DNA from: AP-15 sp963785565
GTDB lineage: Bacteria; Pseudomonadota; Alphaproteobacteria; ATCC43930; CGMCC-115725
NCBI GenBank assembly: GCA_963785565.1
Contig: CAWAVV010000007.1
Span: 76,168 to 140,167, forward strand
Length of the DNA stretch: 64,000 nucleotides
Direction: 5' to 3'
Made by a program: the position numbers and the translations under genes. Positions 26,931 to 34,643 of the stretch are shown one piece after another. Within the stretch, counting starts at the first letter, position 1. Each line of letters starts with the position of its first letter. The notes under the pieces were generated by a model that was not told the origin of the DNA, made no database searches, and saw nothing but the letters and a program-made list of their open reading frames with translations.

Positions 26931-27722
26931 ATGAGCGATCTAGAATTTGAGCGCGAGCTGAGTCCAGAGCAAATACGCGAGGCGCTATCGCTGCTCGACA
27001 GCAGGGCGGGGGCGCAGAACCAGAACGTGCGGGTCGAGGATTTGAATCGCGCTGAAGAGCTTCATCCCAAACCCGAGCCATCCAGTGCGGCCATTGCTGC
27101 TCAGGACTGCACTCCTGTTGCAGAAGACTTGCAACAGCGTAAGAAGCATCTGAACTTAGCGGTCGCCTGGTACGGGGCTGGCATTGCGGCCGTGGGCGGG
27201 CTGGCCCTCTTGTCGTGGGGCGAAAGGGCGCTTGCACCCCCGCCTGTGATCGCTCACGAAATTCTCCCAAATCGGGTGGCCACGCCGCCGGCAAAAATTG
27301 CTTCTCCGGCGCTGCTGATTGGCAATCCTTTACCTGACAAGAGTGGATCAGAGCGACAGCCCTCGAGCCCGGAGGTCGCAGGTTCGAATCCTATCGGGTA
27401 TGCCAGTCGCGATGACGATCAAGCCGCCGTAAGAGATGCGGCCAATAGCGAGAATGCGGTCCCGCCTTCAGCCCGCTCGACCAACATTCCCGCGATCGGC
27501 ACGAGCCAGGCTCCGTGGGACGAAGGAGCAAGCCGAAAACCAGACCAGGCTTGGCGGCACCCGGGGGCGGTGCAGGTCGCCGCAACAAAGAAGCGATTTT
27601 GGCGACGTCATTGGTCGCCTCGCGCGGGACTTAATGGAGGCGGACGCTGCTTTTTCTTCGGATGTCTTCCTTGGCGAGCTCAGCGCGTCTCTTACGAACC
27701 GCCCCGTAATACAACTCAATGA
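26931..27722 (+). CDS. Hypothetical protein with one membrane helix
   Basis: 263-residue frame from ATG 26931. Residues 1-75 are charged and helical (LEFERELSPEQIREALSLLD), a single hydrophobic segment follows (LNLAVAWYGAGIAAVGGLAL), then a long Pro/Ser/Ala-rich region. The C-terminus ends CFFFGCLPWRAQ...YEPPRNTTQ, a tail I recall from hypothetical proteins of Bradyrhizobium-like genomes (memory, unverified). The middle includes a tRNA-like segment at 27330-27405 read in frame. A competing frame (27600-27774, ending at 27774) also looks protein-like, so the gene could be shifted. No function can be given. Confidence 0.45.
   Translation: MSDLEFERELSPEQIREALSLLDSRAGAQNQNVRVEDLNRAEELHPKPEPSSAAIAAQDCTPVAEDLQQRKKHLNLAVAWYGAGIAAVGGLALLSWGERALAPPPVIAHEILPNRVATPPAKIASPALLIGNPLPDKSGSERQPSSPEVAGSNPIGYASRDDDQAAVRDAANSENAVPPSARSTNIPAIGTSQAPWDEGASRKPDQAWRHPGAVQVAATKKRFWRRHWSPRAGLNGGGRCFFFGCLPWRAQRVSYEPPRNTTQ
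27330..27405 (+). other. tRNA-like segment, 3' half well preserved
   Basis: Seventy-six bases can be laid on tRNA numbering: TTACCTG (1-7) pairs with CGGGTAT (66-72) at six of seven positions, TTCGAAT occupies the T-loop 54-60, discriminator G73 is followed by an encoded CCA. The T-stem has one mismatch. The D-stem (AAGA against GAGC) and the anticodon stem do not pair properly and position 33 is C, so this is not a functional tRNA. The GGTCGCAGG...TTCGAATCC part resembles tRNA-Arg. Either a decayed tRNA or an attachment-site remnant left by an integrated element. Confidence 0.5.
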
Positions 27723-27891
27723 TGACGCGCTCGTAGCTTGGGGACGCCGAATGCGGTGCGGCTCATTGGATTAGGAGATGCGCGCGCCCGCCGACAAACC
27801 GGGAACGCCTGCAACGAGCCTGTGGCCGGTTGCTCGAGGCGACCGGTCGGGTGTCGTGACGGATGTAGCCGCCTCCGACACCTCGGTCAAC

Positions 27892-28515
27892 CTATGGCGC
27901 TTCTATCGTGTCAAAGGTTTGAAATGCAGCCAGGGTCGGGGCCGCTTGCTTCAGCAAGGGCTCAATGACAACGTTGGCCACCCCAGCGGATTTCATGTCC
28001 AGCGCATCCGCCGCGCGCGGCGAAAGGTCGATTATCCGTCCGCGGGTGTATGGACCGCGATCATTGATTTTGACGATGACCGCGCGACCGTTGTCGAGGT
28101 CGATCACCTTGGCGAAAGAGGCCATTGGCAGCGAGCGATGCGCTGCTGTGGCGGTAACGGTGTCAAGGGTCTCACCGCTCGCGGTCTTGCTGCCAACGAG
28201 GTCATACCAGGCGGCTTTGCCGAACTGAGTCCTCTCAGCCGCATACGTAGGGCCGCAACAGGGAGCTGCGCCAGCGTCGCATACGTCTACCGAGGACTCG
28301 AAACTCGAGCGCCATGGCTCCCCTCGCTCGAAGCTGTTGTTGGCGGGTCTGCCTTTCCGAACCGCCCCGCAACCGAAGCTGGCAGATCTAGCGGTCGGCG
28401 ATTGGGCATTTCCTAGGGCAGTTCCGGCCCCTTCGCCCGGATAATGCTGGAGAGACTCTCCCCTGTGACATTTTTCGGTTCGGTTTGTGATTGTACCTCG
28501 GCAAAGCTGTAACCA
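27892..28515 (-). pseudogene. RlpA-family (double-psi beta-barrel) protein frame without a start codon
   Basis: Minus-strand frame open from a stop at 28518-28516 to TAG 27892. From about 28217 it encodes a clear RlpA-like domain: GKAAWYDLVGSKTASGETLD, TVTATAAHRSLPMASFAKV, then NGRAVIVKINDRGPYTRGRI and IDLSPRAADALDM. No ATG, GTG or TTG lies in frame upstream of the internal Met at 28125, and no signal peptide is visible, whereas RlpA proteins are exported septal lytic transglycosylases or lipoproteins. The 5' end is therefore lost or shifted into another frame. Starting at 28125 would delete half the barrel. Confidence 0.6.
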
Positions 28516-28909
28516 TCATTGACCGATTGTTATTGTTTTTAAACTTTCGCCAACTGGCCGTTTACTTATGCGTCTTTGTTTTGCGCGCGCTACAGAGGCC
28601 AAGGTCCGTTGGGGCAGAGGCAGTCGGCCGGAACCTCGCTGGTCAACAACGTCGAGAGCAGTCATTCAGACCAACGGGATCAGACCATGAAATTCGGTCG
28701 ATTTCCGCTATTCGTCGGTCCCCGCGTTAATCTCTGATTGACCTTGACAGCAGGTGCGGCAGGCGCCTCCGTGGACGCTCCGAACCAGGAAGTTGCGTGG
28801 CTTCAGTTGCAAGGTCCGGTATCGGCGCGCGAGTCCGTCATCCGGCCCAGCGAACAATGTTCGGCGGGTCGTGTTGTTGGCGACGCGACCCGGTGGCTGA
28901 CCGGGACTC
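28516..28909. other. Intergenic stretch without recognisable gene
   Basis: No frame here has a recognisable domain. The part near 28500-28570 is AT-richer than its surroundings. It separates the RlpA remnant from the 3' end of an LLM gene. No terminator or promoter could be assigned with confidence. Confidence 0.4.
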
Positions 28910-30094
28910 TTACTGCGCCGCGGCGGCGGTTCTGATGTCGCGGAAGGCCGGGATCACTTGCGTCGCGAACCGGTCCAGATCTTCCAGCTGGATCTCGAGC
29001 GGGGTGCCGAGCGGGGTGGCGCAAATCACACGATCGATGCCGGGATAGCGCTTCTCGACCGCTTTTAGCTGCTCGACGATGTCGTCGGGCGTACCGGTCA
29101 GGAAGCCGCCGGCTTTCACCGCGTCCTCGATACGCGGCAATTTGGCCGTGGCGGCGAGCCTGGGATCGCGCATCGCCGCGATCTGCTCGTCCGAGAGCGC
29201 GCGCACCAGGCGTAGCTCACCGAACATCTTCATGTTCTCCTCATAGTGTTTCGCCGCCTCGCGCATGCCGTCTTCGCGGTTCTTCGCGATGTGAAACTGG
29301 AAGCCGAGCGCCAGCTTCTCGCCGAGTTCGAGCTTGATCCCGCGGCGCGCGTAGGCGGCCTGAAACCCGAGCATATGCCGCTCGACCGCGCCGCCTTCGG
29401 CCGAGCCGCCGCCGATCACCCCGCGGATGCCGTGCTTGGCCATGAAGTCGAAGGCGCGGTCCGATCCGCTCTGAATCGGCTGCCAGCATTCGACCGGCAG
29501 ACGCTCAGGGGCCGGCACCAGGGTGATCTCCTTCAAGGTGTAGCCGCGATACGGCACCTCCGGCGGGATCGTGTAGTACTTGCCCTTGTGCGAGAACGGC
29601 TTGCCCTCGAACGCCTTGAACAGGATATCGACACCCTCTTCGAAGATCTCGCGGTTGGCGTCCTGGTCGATCAGCGGCGAGCCGAAGCTCTCGACCTCGC
29701 GGGTGTGATAGCCGCGGGCGACGCCGAAGATGACCCGGCCGCCGCTCAGGACATCGGCCATCGCATAGTCTTCGGCCAGGCGCAGCGGATGCCACATCGG
29801 TACGACGTTAAAGCCGCAGCCGATTCTGATGTTTTTGGTCACGCCGCAGAGGTGCATCGCCATCATCAGCAGGTTCGGGATCAATTCCGTGCCTTCCGGC
29901 TGGAAATGATGCTCGGCCATCCAGAACGTGTTGAAGCCGCGCTCGTCCATGCACTTGGCGTACTTCACGACCTTGTGCAGCGCACCGGCGAGCTGCTCGT
30001 TGGAGTAGCAGCGCTCGTTGATAGGCGTCCCGGCATAGCCGAGATTCTCCATGTCGGCGGTGCCGTAGTAAGAGCTGTCGAATTTCGTAATCAT
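28910..30094 (-). CDS. LLM-class flavin-dependent oxidoreductase
   Basis: 394 residues from ATG 30094 (MITKFDSSYYGTADMENLGY); GAGTGAGGA upstream supports this start over the in-frame codon at 30115. Motifs: FNTFWMAEHHFQPEGTE, NIRIGCGFNVVPMWHPLRLA, GRVIFGVARGYHTREVESFG. It has the insertion after the barrel centre found in alkanal- and nitrilotriacetate-type relatives. Downstream member of a two-gene unit with the LLM gene at 30102 (7-base gap), so both products are probably made together. Substrate unknown. Confidence 0.87.
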   Translation of the reverse strand: MITKFDSSYYGTADMENLGYAGTPINERCYSNEQLAGALHKVVKYAKCMDERGFNTFWMAEHHFQPEGTELIPNLLMMAMHLCGVTKNIRIGCGFNVVPMWHPLRLAEDYAMADVLSGGRVIFGVARGYHTREVESFGSPLIDQDANREIFEEGVDILFKAFEGKPFSHKGKYYTIPPEVPYRGYTLKEITLVPAPERLPVECWQPIQSGSDRAFDFMAKHGIRGVIGGGSAEGGAVERHMLGFQAAYARRGIKLELGEKLALGFQFHIAKNREDGMREAAKHYEENMKMFGELRLVRALSDEQIAAMRDPRLAATAKLPRIEDAVKAGGFLTGTPDDIVEQLKAVEKRYPGIDRVICATPLGTPLEIQLEDLDRFATQVIPAFRDIRTAAAAQ

Positions 30095-30101
30095 TGGTTC
30101 C

Positions 30102-31196
30102 TCACTCCGCCGCAAGCGCGGTGTCTGGGGTTTGCCAAGTCTTCAGGACCGGCAGTACTTCCTTCGCGAATAAATTCAATCCGCGCTCGGCGATGTCGTA
30201 CGGTACGCCGCCAAAGCGGAACGCCGCGTTCAGCTCGAAATCGCCGAGCACCCCGCGGCGCGCTTCGAGTTCGCGCAGGATGCGGTCGGGCGTGCCCCAA
30301 ATCGCCGCCTGCATGAACCCGGCGACAGCGCCTTCGAGCCCGCCCTGGCGGGCGATCGCCGCCTTCTGCACATAGGCGTCGTAGCCTTTCACGGTGTTGA
30401 AGTGCTCGCCGAGGAATTCGTAATGGTAGAAATTGCTCTCGACGAACTTGCCCATGTATTTCCGGGCGTTGTCCTCGGCTTCCGCCAAATTCGGCGCGCA
30501 CATGCAGAAATCGGTGATCATCATGTGCGGCGCCGGGCGGCCATGGAATTTCTGGTGAAGCTCGCGGTTGCGCTCGATCGCGGGCAGTCGCATGTGCCAG
30601 GGCCGGTCGGAAAACATCACCATATGCGCGCCGAGCTTGGCGGCGGCCTCCACCAACTCCTCGCTCGCGGCCACGGCATAAATCCGGCCCGAGAAATCGT
30701 ATTTGGGGCGCGGTCTGATTTCGATGCGCGGTTGTTTGTAATATTTACCGTCGCCTTCGATAAAGCCGGTGCGCAACGCCGCCACAATCATCGGGGCGGC
30801 TTCGTCGAAGCGCTCGCGGGATTCGTCCATCGTTCCGCGAAACGCCGCGAACTCGCGGCGCGCGAGGCCGCGTCCCAACCCCAACCGCAGCCGCCCTTTG
30901 CACAACAAGTCCAATACCGCCGCCTGCTCGGCTACGCGCAGCGGGTCATGCCACGGCACAATGACCGCCGCAGTCCCCAGTCCCACGCTCGGGCAAGCCG
31001 CCGCGAGATAAGTCATCAGCTGCAGATTGTCGGGGCAGAAGGAATAATCGAAGAAGTGATGCTCGGCCGACCACAGCACGTCGAAGCCTGAATCTGCGGC
31101 CAACCGCGCCAGGCGGATTTCTTCGTCCCAAACCCGATCGTCGCCGATGCTGTCCCAGCCATAGCTGGCGAAGACCATCATCATGCCGACATCCAT
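30102..31196 (-). CDS. LLM-class flavin-dependent oxidoreductase
   Basis: 364 residues from ATG 31196, which has an excellent GGAGGAAAG upstream; the frame open to 31235 is ignored. MDVGMMMVFASYGWDSIGDD, VLWSAEHHFFDYSFCPDN, VGLGTAAVIVPWHDPLRVAE and RLRLGLGRGLARREFAAFRG are typical of the family. It is the first gene of the pair with 28910-30094, and is clearly divergent in sequence from it, so this pair is not a recent duplication, unlike the pair at 10055/11235. It is divergent from the toxin-antitoxin genes. Confidence 0.87.
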   Translation of the reverse strand: MDVGMMMVFASYGWDSIGDDRVWDEEIRLARLAADSGFDVLWSAEHHFFDYSFCPDNLQLMTYLAAACPSVGLGTAAVIVPWHDPLRVAEQAAVLDLLCKGRLRLGLGRGLARREFAAFRGTMDESRERFDEAAPMIVAALRTGFIEGDGKYYKQPRIEIRPRPKYDFSGRIYAVAASEELVEAAAKLGAHMVMFSDRPWHMRLPAIERNRELHQKFHGRPAPHMMITDFCMCAPNLAEAEDNARKYMGKFVESNFYHYEFLGEHFNTVKGYDAYVQKAAIARQGGLEGAVAGFMQAAIWGTPDRILRELEARRGVLGDFELNAAFRFGGVPYDIAERGLNLFAKEVLPVLKTWQTPDTALAAE

Positions 31197-31284
31197 GGCT
31201 TTCCTCCGCGTCTCGTGTGACAGGGAGTGTTCCACGCGCTTGGGCGAATGACAACCTCAAGGCCGACAAACGTCCCTTGATGAC

Positions 31285-31314
31285 TTGACATCTGATTCCC
31301 ATGTTTTCATCTAT
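31285..31314 (+). promoter_or_regulatory. Sigma70-like promoter of the toxin-antitoxin pair
   Basis: TTGACA at 31285-31290 is a perfect -35 box; CATCTA (31308-31313) or ATCTAT one base later is a fair -10 at 17-18 bases spacing. The predicted start of transcription (about 31320) falls on the antitoxin ATG itself and there is no Shine-Dalgarno sequence before that ATG, so the transcript is probably leaderless. Confidence 0.45.
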
Positions 31315-31319
31315 TTCGC

Positions 31320-31550
31320 ATGTCCAAGATGATCCAGATCCGCAATGTTCCCGATGCGGTGCACCGCCGGCTCAAATCGCGTGCCGCGCTCGCAGGAATG
31401 TCCCTTTCCGATTATCTTCTCGCCGAACTGCGCCGCGTGGCCGAGCGGCCCAGCCTCGCAGAGATGGTTGAGCGCCTGGAGAAACACTCTGCAACCAACC
31501 CACAACCATCGCCGGAAGAGGTGATCCGCGCCGAGCGCGATTCGAGGTGA
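31320..31550 (+). CDS. FitA/VapB-type ribbon-helix-helix antitoxin
   Basis: 76 residues starting at ATG 31320. The N-terminus MIQIRNVPDAVHRRLKSRAA and LAGMSLSDYLLAELRRVAE is the ribbon-helix-helix DNA-binding domain of FitA-like antitoxins; the acidic, Pro-containing tail (residues 50-76) should wrap around the toxin. Its TGA overlaps the GTG start of the toxin gene by four bases, the standard arrangement for coupled translation. It is expected to neutralise VapC and repress its own promoter. Confidence 0.9.
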   Translation: MSKMIQIRNVPDAVHRRLKSRAALAGMSLSDYLLAELRRVAERPSLAEMVERLEKHSATNPQPSPEEVIRAERDSR

Positions 31551-31939
31551 TCGTCATTGACGCCTCCGCGCTCGTGGAACTTCTGCTGGGAACACCGGCT
31601 GCTGCGTCTGTGGGGGAGCGCCTCAGTAGCACTGGGCAGACGCTGCATGCGCCCCATTTGATCGATATCGAGGTGACGCATGTGCTGCGGCGCTATGCGG
31701 CGACCGGGCAGATCGAGCCCGCTCGTGGCCGCACTGCGCTAAACCATCTGTTAGATTTTCCCTTGTACCGCAACCCGCATGATGTGCTGCTGCCACGGGT
31801 CTGGGAATTGCGGCACAATCTGACGGCCTACGATGCCGTCTACGTGGCACTTGCGGAAGCGCTCGACGCGCCGCTCTTGACCCGCGACCGCCGCCTCGCC
31901 GCCGCTTCCGGGCACAATGCGCGGGTCGACCTGGTGTAA
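31547..31939 (+). CDS. VapC-type PIN-domain ribonuclease toxin
   Basis: 130 residues from GTG 31547. PIN acidic residues are all present: Asp5 (VIDASALVELL), Glu in HLIDIEVTHVL, Asp in TAYDAVYVALAEAL and Asp in LLTRDRRLA. These bind magnesium or manganese and cut RNA, commonly tRNA, in VapC toxins. It is preceded and regulated by the FitA/VapB-type antitoxin at 31320. Size and gene order are standard, and the system looks intact. Confidence 0.9.
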   Translation: MIVIDASALVELLLGTPAAASVGERLSSTGQTLHAPHLIDIEVTHVLRRYAATGQIEPARGRTALNHLLDFPLYRNPHDVLLPRVWELRHNLTAYDAVYVALAEALDAPLLTRDRRLAAASGHNARVDLV

Positions 31940-31996
31940 AGAGCGGTCGGCCCGGTGAATAAGGTAAGCTGCCGGCAGACAGGGAGATCGGAATCC

Positions 31997-33502
31997 ATGA
32001 CAGAGGCCGCGACGCCCGCCGAAACCGGCGCGCACCCGAAAACCGAGATCTTCGACGTCGCGATCATCGGGGCCGGGATCTCCGGGGTCGGCGGCGCCTA
32101 TCATCTCACCAAGCAGTGCCCCGGAACGAGCTTCGTCGTGCTCGAAACGCAGGAAAGCTTTGGCGGAACCTGGCTCACCCACCGCTACCCCGGCATCCGC
32201 TCAGACAGCGATCTCTACACCTTTGGCTATCGCTTCAAGCCATGGACCAGTGCGCCGATCGCAACGGCGGCGGAGATCCTCCGCTACATGGGCGAGGTCA
32301 TCAACGAGAACGATCTCGGCCGCCATATCCGCTATCGGCACAAGATCACGTCGGCACGCTGGTCGAGCCGCAAAAAACTCTGGACCCTCGAAGCCACCCG
32401 GACTGACTCCGGCGAACGCCTCCGGTTTGCCGCCAATTTCCTGTGGATGTGCCAAGGGTACTACCGGCACTCGCAGGGCTACACGCCCGAATGGGGCGGG
32501 ATGGCGAGCTACAGGGGCCAGATCGTCCATCCGCAGGAGTGGGCCGAGGATCTCGACTACGCGGGCAAAAGAGTAATCGTCATCGGTTCAGGCGCCACCG
32601 CGGCGACCCTCATTCCGGCGATTGCGGCCGATTGCGGCCACGTCACGATGCTGCAGCGCTCGCCGACCTATTTCCGGACCGGCCGCAATGCTGTTGCGAT
32701 CGCGGACGAGTTGCGCGAGCTGGGTATAGACGAGGCTTGGATCCACGAGATCGTGCGCAGGAAAATCCTGCACGAACAAGCCGTGTTTACCAGCCGATCG
32801 TTCACTGAACCGGAGGTTGTCAAGCAGGAGCTGCTCGCCGGAGTTCGCGCCCACCTAGGGCCCGATTACGATTTGGCGACCCATTTCACGCCGACATACC
32901 GGCCATGGCGTCAGCGCATAGCCTTCATTCCCGACGGCGACTTCCTGGAGGCGATCCGCGCCGGCAAGGCATCGGTCGTCACCGATGAGATCGAAACGTT
33001 TACGGAGACCGGCATCCTTCTGAAATCCGGCGAGCGTCTCGAAGCCGACATCATCATTACCGCCACCGGCTTCCATCTCAACGCACTCGGCGACATCGAC
33101 TTCGCGATCGACGGCGAACCCCTCATTTTCTCCGACACCGTCACCTATCGGGGCATGATGTTTACCGGCGTGCCCAACATGGCGTGGGTCTTCGGATATT
33201 TCCGCGCCAGCTGGACCTTGCGCGCAGACCTGGTCGCTGACTTTGTCTGCCGGTTGCTCAATCACATGAAGGAAAAGGGCGTCCGCAAGGTCACCCCGAC
33301 TTTGCGGCCGGAAGACCGCGACATGCCGTTATTGCCCTGGATAGATCCCGAAAACTTTAATCCCGGCTATATGATGCGCGGCATGCACCTGCTGCCCAGG
33401 CGCGGCGACAAGCCCGAATGGCAGCATACCCAGGACTATTGGAGCGAGAAGGACCAGTTCCCCGCCGCCGACCTCGACGACGGAATTTTCGTCTACGAGT
33501 GA
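31997..33502 (+). CDS. Flavin-containing (Baeyer-Villiger type) monooxygenase
   Basis: 501 residues from ATG 31997 behind GGGAG. Two Rossmann motifs are present, FAD-binding VAIIGAGISGVGGAYHL and NADPH-binding VIVIGSGATAATLIP. Between them is YRGQIVHPQEW, the Baeyer-Villiger fingerprint F-x-G-x3-H-x3-W with Tyr in the first place. TATGF near residue 355 is the expected ATG motif. Such enzymes insert oxygen next to a ketone to give an ester or lactone. The 3' end overlaps the convergent LLM gene by 10 bases. Whether it makes an ester used by the hydrolases elsewhere in the window is only a guess. Confidence 0.88.
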   Translation: MTEAATPAETGAHPKTEIFDVAIIGAGISGVGGAYHLTKQCPGTSFVVLETQESFGGTWLTHRYPGIRSDSDLYTFGYRFKPWTSAPIATAAEILRYMGEVINENDLGRHIRYRHKITSARWSSRKKLWTLEATRTDSGERLRFAANFLWMCQGYYRHSQGYTPEWGGMASYRGQIVHPQEWAEDLDYAGKRVIVIGSGATAATLIPAIAADCGHVTMLQRSPTYFRTGRNAVAIADELRELGIDEAWIHEIVRRKILHEQAVFTSRSFTEPEVVKQELLAGVRAHLGPDYDLATHFTPTYRPWRQRIAFIPDGDFLEAIRAGKASVVTDEIETFTETGILLKSGERLEADIIITATGFHLNALGDIDFAIDGEPLIFSDTVTYRGMMFTGVPNMAWVFGYFRASWTLRADLVADFVCRLLNHMKEKGVRKVTPTLRPEDRDMPLLPWIDPENFNPGYMMRGMHLLPRRGDKPEWQHTQDYWSEKDQFPAADLDDGIFVYE

Positions 33503-34521
33503 TTGGCGTCTACGAGAGCGGTCGCGGCTTTCTTCATTCCGCCATGCACTTCGGCCACGATCTCGAACGATCGTTTCCGTTTGCTGTGGTCGAAGATGTT
33601 CGCGGTCACCATCAATTCGTCAGCGCCGGTCCGGCGGATGAAATCGTCGAGGCCGCGCCTGACCGTTTCCGGGCCGCCGACGACGGCGCAGGACTGCGCG
33701 TCATCGAGGATCGCGCGGGCGTAGGGATCGAGCCGCGCCTCGAAATCCTCGACCGGCGGCGGCACTCGGCCGCGCCGCCCGGTCCTGTTGTTCAAGGTCG
33801 ACTGCTGCAACGACGAGAACAGAAACCGCGCTTCGTCATCCGATTCCGCCGCGACGACGGTGATCCCGAGCATGACATTGGGGGCGGAAAGCTGCGCGGA
33901 CGGACGGAAGCGCTCGCGGTAGATCGCCATCGCCTGCATCATCATCGCCGGCGCGAAATGCGACGCGAAGGCGAAAGGCAGCCCGAGATAAGCGGCAACC
34001 TGCGCGCCATACGTGCTGGACCCCAAGATCCAGATCGGCACCTCCAACCCGGCGCCGGGAACTGCCTGCACCGCCTGGTCCGGCTCGGCGGGTTGGAAGT
34101 AACCCATCAGTTCGACGACTTCCTCGGGAAAGTTCTCGGCACCGCCGAGCAAGGCTCGGCGCACGGCGCGGGCGGTGATCTGATCCGACCCTGGCGCGCG
34201 GCCGAGACCCAATTCGACCCGCCCCGGATGTAGAGCGGCAAGGGTTCCGAACTGTTCGGCGATCAAGAGCGGCGCGTGGTTCGGCAGCATGATCCCGCCG
34301 GCGCCAATCCGGATGCTGTTCGTTCCGGCCGCGACATGGGCGAGGGCGACCGCAGTCGCGGCACTCGCAATTCCAGGCAGGTTGTGGTGCTCGGCCATCC
34401 AGAATCGCTCGTAACCGAGCGCCTCGACATGCCGCGCCAAATCGAGCGAGTTGCGCAGCGACTGACCGGCATCGCCGCCTTCGACGATCGGGGATAGATC
34501 GAGAACCGAGAGCGGGACCAT
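33493..34521 (-). CDS. LLM-class flavin-dependent oxidoreductase, MsnO8-like subgroup
   Basis: 342 residues from ATG 34521 (MVPLSVLDLSPIVEGGDAGQ); no good ribosome-binding site precedes it, and the frame stays open far upstream through high GC. Diagnostic strings: HVEALGYERFWMAEHHNLPG, IRIGAGGIMLPNHAPLLIAE, RVELGLGRAPGSD. This subgroup (LLM family defined by MsnO8/YhbW) is common in bacteria and its substrates are mostly unknown. It ends inside the last codons of the Baeyer-Villiger gene and follows the CoA-transferase gene at 34644 on the same strand. Confidence 0.86.
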   Translation of the reverse strand: MVPLSVLDLSPIVEGGDAGQSLRNSLDLARHVEALGYERFWMAEHHNLPGIASAATAVALAHVAAGTNSIRIGAGGIMLPNHAPLLIAEQFGTLAALHPGRVELGLGRAPGSDQITARAVRRALLGGAENFPEEVVELMGYFQPAEPDQAVQAVPGAGLEVPIWILGSSTYGAQVAAYLGLPFAFASHFAPAMMMQAMAIYRERFRPSAQLSAPNVMLGITVVAAESDDEARFLFSSLQQSTLNNRTGRRGRVPPPVEDFEARLDPYARAILDDAQSCAVVGGPETVRRGLDDFIRRTGADELMVTANIFDHSKRKRSFEIVAEVHGGMKKAATALVDANHS

Positions 34522-34643
34522 AGGGGGACATTGCCACCGGTTGCCGTTGATGAAAAGCCGCTCTGCTTCAGATGGATGAGACCAGCCGGCGTCCGGGCAT
34601 GGCCTGGGGATTCGCGCTACAAAACCTGTACGGTTTCTCGGCG

